64,000 nucleotides of DNA, taken from NCBI GenBank assembly GCA_964017965.1, contig CAXHNV010000003.1, positions 1 through 64,000 on the forward strand, given 5' to 3'. Positions 55,007-62,240 of the stretch are shown here, in pieces. The translations under genes and the position numbers were made by a program. The notes beneath the pieces were generated by a model. That model was not told the DNA's origin. It worked only from the letters and a program-made list of their open reading frames with translations, and did not search any database. The stretch is from UBA2883 sp964017965. Its GTDB lineage: Bacteria; Cyanobacteriota; Vampirovibrionia; Gastranaerophilales; Gastranaerophilaceae. How positions within the stretch are numbered: position 1 is the stretch's first letter; the number at the start of each line of letters is the position of its first letter.

Positions 55007-55747
55007 CTATAATTTAATTTTTCCGGCATTTTTACTTGCCGTTATTTTTTTACTTACTTTTTCTCTATACTTTTCATCTTCTTTGTAACGAGGGTCTTTA
55101 ATAGCTGCACGCATTTCAGCTAATGATTCAAATAAACCATCAGAAACTTCTCCTCCTTCACCTGATATGTGTTGAGGTAAAACACCTTCATCTTTTTCCA
55201 TACGTGCTTTTAAACCATCAAGAAGTAACTTGATACGGGTAGGGTTATGCTCAGAATCTATATCAGCCTTTTCCGTGTCGCTTAGGTTAGCAATCGCCCA
55301 GTTTCGTATGCTTTCATAAGTGTCTGCTCCACCAATGTATTCAACAATTTCATTCATTTGTTGAGTAACTAATTGTTGTTGGTCTTTAATAAATTTATCA
55401 ATGGTATTACGTGAAATACCTTGAGCCTCTAATGTCTTGATTGTTTCTTCTGATAAACAACCGTTTGCATTAAATTCTTGTTGAAGTTCATCATAATTTA
55501 GACCTTTGTTTGTTACTAGCTCTTTTGCTTCTTCTACATTTGTTGGAGGTTGTACTTCTTCTTGAGAATTTTCTTTTTCTTGAACTTCTTTTGTTGGTTC
55601 TACTATCTGTTCTTCTTTTTTTACTTCCTCGTTAGAAGTTGTTTCTGTTGATTGTTGAGAATCTTGTTCTGCTTGTTCATTTTGGACAGCAGAATTGCCC
55701 TCTTCACTTACTTGTGAAGAAGGTGTATTTTCTATATTTTCGCTCAT
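55007..55747 (-). CDS. scaffolding protein (T7 gp9-like)
   Basis: 246 residues. A very acidic Gln/Glu/Thr-rich first half (EEQIVEPTKEVQEKENSQEE) and a helical second half with IRNWAIANLSDTEKADIDSE and a basic C-terminus (KKITASKNAGKIKL), the usual organisation of podovirus scaffolds. Gene order connector-scaffold-capsid confirms it. Confidence 0.88.
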   Translation of the reverse strand: MSENIENTPSSQVSEEGNSAVQNEQAEQDSQQSTETTSNEEVKKEEQIVEPTKEVQEKENSQEEVQPPTNVEEAKELVTNKGLNYDELQQEFNANGCLSEETIKTLEAQGISRNTIDKFIKDQQQLVTQQMNEIVEYIGGADTYESIRNWAIANLSDTEKADIDSEHNPTRIKLLLDGLKARMEKDEGVLPQHISGEGGEVSDGLFESLAEMRAAIKDPRYKEDEKYREKVSKKITASKNAGKIKL

Positions 55748-55756
55748 CTTTCCTCT

Positions 55757-55895
55757 TTAGTAATTAGTTACGATAGTTACACCAAAAGCCTTTTTAACTA
55801 CTTTTTCACCTTGTTTCTTATCTGTACCATCTTTAGTAATAAAAGATGTACCAGTAGCCTTTTTATTAGCTTTAGGGTTATTTTGTTTCGCCATA
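55757..55895 (-). pseudogene. small virion-region gene, frameshifted in an A6 run
   Basis: A strong site AAGAGGAGAAACT precedes ATG at 55895 (MAKQNNPKANKK...). The frame stops after 20 codons, but removing one base from the six-base homopolymer at 55860-55865 continues as ATGTSFITKDGTDKKQGE and VVKKAFGVTIVTNY to a stop at 55757. A 45-residue basic protein is thus nearly complete. Position between connector and scaffold; family not recognised. Confidence 0.5.
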
Positions 55896-55909
55896 GTTTC
55901 TCCTCTTAC

Positions 55910-57517
55910 CTATTCTTGATTTTGTTGTTCTGCACCCATATTATTAACCATATTAGGCATTGCTGTTTTCAATGTTTCAGCAATTTGCTGTTGCTGTGCT
56001 TGTTGAGCTTTCTCTTCTTCTGTATATAATTTCCCTTCAATATCGAGATTTAAGCTTGAAGCCACAACTTGTGCAATCGCCTCTGTTTTTGCTCCTATAG
56101 TTTGTGCAGAAGCTGTAAATTTTGACATTACATCAAAAAATGTTGTCCACTTATTTAGTTCTGAACCTCTACCTAATGCCTCTAAACCAGTTGTAATCAT
56201 TAGTTTAATATTTTTATCTCTAATTAAATCAGGTAAAGCATTCTTCTTTTCTTTACGTAAATGATAAAAAGATATTTTTACATAAGCTAATTGAAACTCT
56301 TTACTCATAAGTGAATAATGGTTTCCAAGAGCTTCTTCTAAATCTTTAACCATAAATTGTATTTCTGTTGCTGTTGTACGTTCGCTATCACGTTGTACTG
56401 CTTGTGCTAATAAAAATACACGATTTAAACGTTTAGTTATTTCTTCTTTCTCTAATTGAGCAGTACGTAAATCATTATATTTATTGGCTTGCAAAGGAGT
56501 ACAATCATCTGCTGAACCTGCACAGAAACCACCATTAGGAGTATTTGAAAGTTGTTTTACACTTGTTTGTCCATTAGGATTTACTAACATAATAAATTTA
56601 GAAGCTGCTAAAGAAGCATCTTTAATTGCTTTTGATAATATATCAAGATAAGAGATATCACCTATATATTCTTCAACTAAACCTCTTCCATAGGATTCTC
56701 CATCAATTCTTGTATATCTTAAAGCGATAAAAGGACATACTTCAATCGGATATTTACCTTCTGTTTTAGGAATTTTCAAACCTTCAATTTCTTGATATGT
56801 TATCCAATATTTACCTCTTCTTTTATAACAAGTATAAAGAACTAACTCTTTTTGTTCTAAACCTTTAATTTCTTCCTTTTGCTCTTTTATTTTAAGTTGT
56901 TCTAAAACTAATTTTTGTAAATCTTCAGGGAGAGCATAAAACCCTATTGATTCTTTTGTAATAACTTTTAGAGCATTTCCACAATAATCTCTTTTAATAA
57001 CATAACGTGTTAAGGGGTACATCTTCAAACCGTTTTTTGGTTGATGTACAAAAAGCACATTTCCTGCAACATAAATGTGTTTTAAACCTTCACCTAAACA
57101 AACTCTATCACCGTTCTGCTCATTATAATCTACAAGCATTTTTTCTGTTAAAGATAAGCCTCTAGTAACACTTTGTTCAAAAGTATTTTTATCTTCTCCC
57201 ATTAGTTCAGCTTGTTTTTTTACATCATCAGCATCTGTACTGAATTTAAAACACGGCTGATTAGGAGGTAACATAGCCAATGTAACTTTAGCTGATAAAT
57301 TATTAACACCATCAGCACCTATAGATTGATTAGGAGTTTTTATTTTTTTAACATTTTTCTCCGTTTCATTTTTTAAAAGTGCCGGTAAGGTGTATCTAGC
57401 AGCTTCAAAAGCTTTTGTAAGATATGGCTCTCTATCATTTGTCATATCTTGATATTCACTAGCTAGTGTACGTTTTTTACAGTTTTGTGATAGGTTATCT
57501 TCAAACTTACCTACCAA
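55910..57517 (-). CDS. head-tail connector (portal, T7 gp8-like)
   Basis: 535 residues. T7-type portal landmarks: REPYLTKAFEAARYTLPALL near 30, GADGVNNLSAKVTLAMLPPN, GNVLFVHQPKNGLKMYPL near 150, ESYGRGLVEEYIGDI near 275 and RTTATEIQFMVKDLEEALG near 375. Twelve copies form the DNA channel at one capsid vertex. Gln-rich C-terminus (EEKAQQAQQQQIAE). Confidence 0.95.
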   Translation of the reverse strand: MVGKFEDNLSQNCKKRTLASEYQDMTNDREPYLTKAFEAARYTLPALLKNETEKNVKKIKTPNQSIGADGVNNLSAKVTLAMLPPNQPCFKFSTDADDVKKQAELMGEDKNTFEQSVTRGLSLTEKMLVDYNEQNGDRVCLGEGLKHIYVAGNVLFVHQPKNGLKMYPLTRYVIKRDYCGNALKVITKESIGFYALPEDLQKLVLEQLKIKEQKEEIKGLEQKELVLYTCYKRRGKYWITYQEIEGLKIPKTEGKYPIEVCPFIALRYTRIDGESYGRGLVEEYIGDISYLDILSKAIKDASLAASKFIMLVNPNGQTSVKQLSNTPNGGFCAGSADDCTPLQANKYNDLRTAQLEKEEITKRLNRVFLLAQAVQRDSERTTATEIQFMVKDLEEALGNHYSLMSKEFQLAYVKISFYHLRKEKKNALPDLIRDKNIKLMITTGLEALGRGSELNKWTTFFDVMSKFTASAQTIGAKTEAIAQVVASSLNLDIEGKLYTEEEKAQQAQQQQIAETLKTAMPNMVNNMGAEQQNQE

Positions 57518-57518
57518 C

Positions 57519-57821
57519 TTAACCTCCTATATTTAAGCCTAATTTATCAAAACCTAAACTATTCTCAATATAAGCACCTGAGTTTACACTTGAGTTAAAA
57601 GGTTTTGTATTTAAAGCCGTAATATTTTGTTTTTGAGTGTTTGTTTTAGTTGCTGAATTATCTAATGTATTAGCAGTTTTAGCAACTTGGTCAGTAATAC
57701 TCTCATTTTTAACTTCTTGAGGTTGTTGGTTTTGTTTTTTAGCTGCATGAGAACTTATTGCAGAAGTAGCTATTGTAGAAGCAGCTGAAATAGCAGCTAC
57801 AGCAATCATAGGATTACACAT
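57519..57821 (-). CDS. putative tail assembly protein (T7 gp7.3 position)
   Basis: 100 residues. N-terminal Ala/Ser-rich hydrophobic segment (MIAVAAISAASTIATSAI) then polar Asn/Thr/Gln-rich sequence ending LGLNIGG. T7 gp7.3 (99 residues) is a low-complexity virion protein at the same place before the connector, with a Gly-rich C-terminus. The assignment is positional. Confidence 0.65.
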   Translation of the reverse strand: MCNPMIAVAAISAASTIATSAISSHAAKKQNQQPQEVKNESITDQVAKTANTLDNSATKTNTQKQNITALNTKPFNSSVNSGAYIENSLGFDKLGLNIGG

Positions 57822-57823
57822 TA

Positions 57824-58030
57824 TTATTCATCCTCTTCTGTTTCCTCATCTTCCTTCCATCTTTTAACCTGTCTAAGATGGTCAATTAGTAATTGATATC
57901 CTGCATCAATTCCTTGCTCAAAAGGATTCTTTTCTTTCCTAGTACATTTATCAGGATATATTTTTTCTAAATAACTAATTAACTCATCTGAAATATAAGG
58001 TAATTGTTTTTCCATTTTTCTTTTCTCCAT
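57824..58030 (-). CDS. hypothetical protein, first gene of the virion operon
   Basis: 68 residues: LPYISDELISYLEKIYPDKC then DAGYQLLIDHLRQV and a charged end (WKEDEETEEDE). T7-like phages have small virion proteins (gp6.7 type) here. No family recognised with confidence. Confidence 0.65.
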   Translation of the reverse strand: MEKRKMEKQLPYISDELISYLEKIYPDKCTRKEKNPFEQGIDAGYQLLIDHLRQVKRWKEDEETEEDE

Positions 58031-58063
58031 ATACTCATGGTTATCGAAAAGAAGAAAATTTCT

Positions 58064-58117
58064 GTGTCCATTCTGTGTCCACTTTATATGTTAATTCATA
58101 TAATTAGGATTTAATTC
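58064..58117. repeat. right integrase arm sites and 27-bp inverted repeat
   Basis: GTGTCCA at 58064 and 58075 (11-base period) match the pair at the left end. 58091-58117 is the exact inverse of 16289-16315. The ~48 bases between it and attR are non-coding. Confidence 0.7.
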
Positions 58118-58165
58118 AATAAGGCTGAAAAGGTTAGTTTTTCGTTAAACTTATGCAAAAATTAA

Positions 58166-58188
58166 GAGTTCGAATCTCCTAACCTCCA
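58166..58188 (+). repeat. attR core (23-bp direct repeat)
   Basis: Identical to 16185-16207. Bases just before it (TTAA) differ from the tRNA (TCAG), which marks the left limit of identity. It is also the first core of the cassette array that follows. Confidence 0.92.
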
Positions 58189-58197
58189 TAACTATAG

Positions 58198-58222
58198 AAG
58201 CCTTGATATCAGGGCTTTTTTT
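58198..58222 (+). terminator. terminator-like hairpin beyond attR
   Basis: AAGCC-TTGATATCAG-GGCTT followed by seven T. Probably the original chromosomal terminator of tRNA-Ala, pushed away by the prophage. The remaining 58223-58370 shows no gene. Confidence 0.75.
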
Positions 58223-58370
58223 ATTGCCAAATTATATCATGCTCACAATTTGCTCATATTTTATAAACTTTGGATGTAATTCTTTAAAACAATTGCGTGG
58301 TTTATGGTTGGGCTTTTTGCAGCATATAATAATGTTACGTTATTAGTTTTTAGCATATCGATTATCTGTC

Positions 58371-58430
58371 GTATGTCAGGGAATTTGACAGAAAGTGTCG
58401 CGAGTTTGACATTTTAGTTGGAAGTTTTTA
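58371..58430 (+). repeat. cassette block D, copy 0
   Basis: Contains TTTGACAGAAAGTGTCGCGA then GTTTGACATTTTAGTTGGAAG. Same block at 59612-59668, 60633-60690 and 62184-62240; two TTTGACA elements 21-22 bases apart are the most constant part. Confidence 0.85.
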
Positions 58431-58493
58431 TAAAAAATTTAGTCTAATTATATAGAGGGATTAAATTTTAGTTAAAGAAAGGGAACAAAAAAT

Positions 58494-59420
58494 ATGAATC
58501 TCAAAGATTTATCGATTTCACCAGTACTATATCATTATACAAGTTGGGATACGTTTGAAAAAATCGTAAAAAATCATACATGGAGATTTTCAAGCATTAA
58601 TGGAACTAATGATCTTTCAGAAGATTTAAATTTATATGTAAAACAATTATTGAGTGATAAAAATTTAATTAGCAATATACAACCTGGCATAAAGCAAGAA
58701 ATTATCCATCAAATCAATACTGATAACTATTATGGATTTAAAAATTATTTTATAGCCTGCTTTTCAACCAAAAAAGATGATTTAGGGCAATGGCGTACTT
58801 CCTATGGAGATTATGGTCAAGGAGTCTGTATAGGAATAAATCCAAAATTCTTCACAAAAGACTTATACTTAGATAATCCAGAACGTCTTGGCTGGGTTGA
58901 TGTAGCTTATGATATACAGTCCCAAAAACAAAGGTTAGCAAGTATAACTTCAAAACTTGAAGATCCAGATGAAGTATGGGGAATAGACAATTCTGATATG
59001 TTAGCAAAAGATATTCGAGATGCAGCACTAACAATGAAACATAAAGCGTTTCATATAGAAAATGAATGTCGTTTAATTGTTTCTATGATTGATGATGACA
59101 TTCTTGATGAAAACTTTTATTCTCTTAAAGATGATTTTGCTAAACCAGAAAATGAAAGAATGTATTTTAAAAAAAATACAAATCCAAATATTCAAAGTGA
59201 ATTCATTGTTAAATGTATTGATTACGATTTAAACTCACAGGCAAGAGTAGGTGAGGAGGAGTTATTTAATTCAATACTGCTTGGTGCAGAATGCCCGCAC
59301 GGCATAAAAGATGTTAAAAAATTATTATCAGATAATGGTTTTAATAGTTCTATAAGCATATCCAAATCTAATATACCATATAGATTTTCAGACGACAGAG
59401 AAAAATGTAAAAAACAATAA
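58494..59420 (+). CDS. DUF2971 domain protein (cassette 1)
   Basis: 308 residues. The DUF2971 pattern is clear: VLYHYTSWDTFEKIVKN with RFSSINGTNDLSE near the start, YFIACFSTKKDDLGQWRTSY near 85, YGQGVCIGINPKF, and KHKAFHIENECRLIV near 185. The family is often found in defence and mobile regions; its biochemical activity is not established. The ATG follows AAAGAAAGGGAACAAA. The stop codon is directly followed by cassette block A at 59421, as expected for a compact cassette. Confidence 0.85.
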   Translation: MNLKDLSISPVLYHYTSWDTFEKIVKNHTWRFSSINGTNDLSEDLNLYVKQLLSDKNLISNIQPGIKQEIIHQINTDNYYGFKNYFIACFSTKKDDLGQWRTSYGDYGQGVCIGINPKFFTKDLYLDNPERLGWVDVAYDIQSQKQRLASITSKLEDPDEVWGIDNSDMLAKDIRDAALTMKHKAFHIENECRLIVSMIDDDILDENFYSLKDDFAKPENERMYFKKNTNPNIQSEFIVKCIDYDLNSQARVGEEELFNSILLGAECPHGIKDVKKLLSDNGFNSSISISKSNIPYRFSDDREKCKKQ

Positions 59421-59668
59421 CTGTGTTGAAATGATACAAAATAAGTCTGTATTGCTTGAAATAATTATCCTACAGAGTTAAATTGTGAATGATAATTCAA
59501 TATTATGTTAGGAGTTCGAGTCTCCTAACATATAGGATTAATTTATTGTTGCTTTCTACGATTGCTGTGTATCAGGGTGTTTTGCATCAGGGATTTTGAG
59601 TACTCTGTGTTGTGTATCAAGGATTTTGACATAAAGTGTCGCAAGTTTGACATGCAAGTCGGAAGATT
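59421..59668 (+). repeat. cassette junction 1 (block A, core, block D)
   Basis: Block A 59421-59506 starts CTGTGTTGAAATGATACAAA and contains CAGAGTTAAATTGTG. The core 59507-59529 is a perfect hairpin, GTTAGGAG / CTCCTAAC around TTCGAGT. Block D is at 59612-59668, with partial copies of ATCAGGGATTTTGA just before it. The core differs from the tRNA by GAG for GAA in TTCGAATC. Confidence 0.88.
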
Positions 59669-59688
59669 TCATTCTATAATTGAATATT

Positions 59689-60433
59689 TTATTTTTTGTT
59701 TTTCTTCAAAATAAGTTTTCCATCATTTATTTCTAATGGTATAAAATCTTTACTATTATCATTAATAAATTGTGATATTATACCAACTTCCTTTTTGCCT
59801 TTGATTTTTTGTCGAACTTCACCATTTTTATCTGTAGTAAAACGATTCTCCACTTGTTGACTTGGATGATATGGGCAATTTTCTTTTTTATTCCATTTGT
59901 ATGTAACTAATTGAGCATTTTTTCTTTTTAAAAGTTCCAGATACTCTTTTATAATTTCTTTAGGGATTTTACTTCCCCAGGCAATTAATACTTCTTGAGA
60001 TTCAGGTAGTAACTTTTCTATTTTTTGTTTGTTTTTTTCTTGATTGTCATTTAGATGTTCTTTTATATGTTCAAGAGCCTTTTTCCCGTTCGGTTGAATA
60101 AAAGGAAAAATATTAAAAGCTATGATTTTATTGTATTTTTTTTTGCATAAGCCATTCTTATAACATTTTTTACGGTAGAATCAAATCCTTTTGTTTTTTA
60201 CTTACATTTAATTTATTTTTGTAATCTTTTATTAGCCACTTAACATCAGGAAATGTTGTTGACGGGTTCATCATTATACAGGCAAGGGTTTTATTACCTT
60301 TGGGCTTTAAAATATTTATGCTAAGGCTGTATCTATAACCACCGATATGTACTCCTTTATATTCTCCGCTTCCTTCACATGTAATTTCTTCATCTTTAAT
60401 TTTAATTGAATCTGTAATTTTATAATTTTTCAT
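59689..60433 (-). pseudogene. DUF1643-like protein gene with frameshifts (cassette 2)
   Basis: The intact start (from 60433, 87 codons) contains YRYSLSINILKPKGNKTLAC and MMNPSTTFPD, the DUF1643 NPST motif. After KKQK the frame is lost near 60185-60199; GFDSTVKNVIRMAYAKK then appears in the next frame, lost again at a nine-base A run (60136-60144), after which YNKIIAFNIFPFIQPNGKKA, EVLIAWGSKIPKE and CPYHPSQQ run to a stop at 59689. Those are DUF1643 features (NLF-like, AWG, HP). Two one-base losses in A runs account for all breaks, so it is a recent pseudogene or sequence error. Confidence 0.7.
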
Positions 60434-60450
60434 TTTTTATAATGCCTTTT

Positions 60451-60690
60451 TGTATTGAAATGATACAAAATAGTTCCATAATACTTGAATTTATTGTAGC
60501 ACAGAGTTAAATTGTGTGTGACAATTGAATATAACGTTAGGAGTTCGAGTCTCCTAACCTATACCTAAAAGACAAATCCAGATATTAACACCCGAACAAT
60601 GTTTTGTATCAAGGATTTTGAGATAAAGTTGCTGTGTATCAGGGAGTTTGACAGAAAGTATCACGAGTTTGACATGCTAGTCGGAAGATT
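60451..60690 (+). repeat. cassette junction 2 (block A, core, block D)
   Basis: Block A 60451-60535 (TGTATTGAAATGATACAAAA, ACAGAGTTAAATTGTGTGTG). Core 60536-60558 is identical to core 59507-59529. Block D 60633-60690 contains TCAGGGAGTTTGACAGAAAG and GTTTGACATGCTAGTCGGAAG; a partial copy lies at 60604-60622. Confidence 0.88.
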
Positions 60691-61372
60691 TTAAAATTTT
60701 GCATTGTAAATCTTCGCAAAACAAATTGTTTAAAATAATTCCGTTTTCACTTATTTTCTTAATTTTAAAGATGCCAGTTAAATTGTTTATACAACAGATT
60801 TCCCTAATAAAACGAGTTTTACTGATACCAAGTTTATTTGCAAATTCTTTATAATCAGAAAAATCAGGATGTTCCAGATAATAGTCAAGGATACGAGCTT
60901 GTAGTTCATTTATACAAAAACTTTTACCGCTTATTTCTAATTTGTATTCAATATCTTGAATTTCATTATATTTTGGAACAAGTTTTTCTTTATTTTCCTT
61001 ATTCTTTTTATATCTTAATCTTTTCGCTTTCTTTTTTGCTTTTTTCTTGAAATAAGTATTTTTTAATGACTCGGATAAGTTATTTATAATTGCTGTTGAA
61101 TAATCATTATTCCCCATTTGATAATCAATCATATTCAAATAGTTATAAAAGCACTCGGTTTTATCTTTATTATTGTCAAGAAATTCGTTTACTTCCATAG
61201 AGCCTTTTAAGGAATTACAATCAGGACAGCAAATAACAATATTGTGCGTTTCTGTTTCGCCTCCGGCACACCTTGGAATTAGGTGATCATTAGTTCGTTC
61301 ATTCATTGGTATAACTTTATTACAGTATGCACAAATGCAACTCAAATGTCTTAATTTCTGTAAGTTTATCAT
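60677..61372 (-). CDS. HNH endonuclease with C-terminal HTH-like region (cassette 3)
   Basis: 231 residues. HNH nuclease near the N-terminus: CAYCNKVIPMNERTNDHLIP, GGETETHNIVICCPDCNSLK, with two C-x2-C zinc knuckles and the active-site DH. The middle is Lys-rich (YFKKKAKKKAKRLRYKKNKE); the C-terminus has FANKLGISKTRFIREI, a likely helix-turn-helix. The stop codon and the last residues (SSD) are encoded by block D. A DNA-cutting defence or mobility role is inferred. Confidence 0.82.
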   Translation of the reverse strand: MINLQKLRHLSCICAYCNKVIPMNERTNDHLIPRCAGGETETHNIVICCPDCNSLKGSMEVNEFLDNNKDKTECFYNYLNMIDYQMGNNDYSTAIINNLSESLKNTYFKKKAKKKAKRLRYKKNKENKEKLVPKYNEIQDIEYKLEISGKSFCINELQARILDYYLEHPDFSDYKEFANKLGISKTRFIREICCINNLTGIFKIKKISENGIILNNLFCEDLQCKILKSSD

Positions 61373-61494
61373 ACTTCTATTCTCTATAATTACTTGATTT
61401 TCTTGAATTATATCATAATATTAGGAGAAAAGGATTATTGATATGGTAAGACCATCATTTATAAAAAAGTTTAAATATAGACGGTGATGATAAA

Positions 61495-61974
61495 ATGACT
61501 GTTAAAGATTGGCTGATAGAAATATTTTGGTATAATCGACCGATGATATTTTTAAGACATTTAGGCAGATTCTTTAAAAGATTGCCCAAATGGCTAAAAT
61601 TATGCTGGAGAACTGAAAATTGGGATTATGAAAGCATATATGATTTTATAGAAATGCAGCTTAAAGAGATGAAAAAAGCACAAGAAGAAGATACTTGGCA
61701 TCTCCAATCAGAAGTCAAGAGAAGTATCAAGCAAATAGACTTGGTTTTGTCACATCTCGATATGTTCAGAAATTCTCATAATTATTTTGATTATCCTAAA
61801 ACTAAAACCGTCCCAAATAGCGAATTATACAACGGACAAACAACATATAAAATAGAATTTATCGACAAAGAATGCGGTGAAGAACAATTTAAAGAATTTA
61901 TGCGTTTTGAACAAAAACATTATGATAAGTTTTGGAAACTACTGAAACAATGGCATACTAATTGGTGGGCTTAA
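61495..61974 (+). CDS. hypothetical protein, aromatic-rich (cassette 3)
   Basis: 159 residues, rich in Trp, Phe and Lys: MTVKDWLIEIFWYNRPMIF, then RFFKRLPKWLKLCWRTENWD, a helical centre and a Trp-rich end (LLKQWHTNWWA). No membrane helix. It resembles small phage proteins of unknown role. It is divergent from the HNH gene in the same cassette and ends 40 bases before block A of junction 3. Confidence 0.68.
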   Translation: MTVKDWLIEIFWYNRPMIFLRHLGRFFKRLPKWLKLCWRTENWDYESIYDFIEMQLKEMKKAQEEDTWHLQSEVKRSIKQIDLVLSHLDMFRNSHNYFDYPKTKTVPNSELYNGQTTYKIEFIDKECGEEQFKEFMRFEQKHYDKFWKLLKQWHTNWWA

Positions 61975-62014
61975 TTTGTTAACCTTAATTATTAGATTGT
62001 TTACTCAATAAATG

Positions 62015-62240
62015 ACTGTGTTGAAATGATACAAAATAACTAAGAAACATTGATATTACTTCAATATAGAGTTAAATTATGTATGACAATTGAATAATTA
62101 AAGTCAGGAGTTCGAGTCTCCTAAACCATAGGGAATAAGTTTGAGTATGTGGAAGCAATAAAAACGGAAGGTAAATTTTATTGTTGTGCGTCAGGGAGTT
62201 TGACAGAAAAAACGCAAGTTTGACATTTTAGTCGGAAGTT
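62015..62240 (+). repeat. cassette junction 3 (block A, core, block D)
   Basis: Block A 62015-62102 (TGTGTTGAAATGATACAAAA, AGAGTTAAATTATGTATGAC). The core 62103-62125 keeps AGGAG-TTCGAGT-CTCCT but the outer arms are altered (GTC/AAAC). Block D 62184-62240 contains TCAGGGAGTTTGACAGAAAA. Confidence 0.85.

Larger units (their letters stand above)
16185..58188. mobile_element. temperate T7-like prophage integrated in tRNA-Ala
   Basis: A 42-kb element between 23-bp direct repeats. It encodes a tyrosine integrase and excisionase at the left end, a complete T7-type replication set, T7-type RNA polymerase, S24 repressor and a full podovirus virion set with both terminase subunits. If circularised at att, the gene order matches T7 (early, RNAP, replication, then virion and packaging), with integrase inserted between replication and virion genes. 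Most genes are on the minus strand; only the repressor and one membrane protein run the other way. Frameshifts in RNAP and tail tube B, if real, would make it defective. Confidence 0.93.

Noticed and set aside
61442..61486. 13-codon frame before the gene at 61495
   Set aside because: Too short, no family support; at most a leader.
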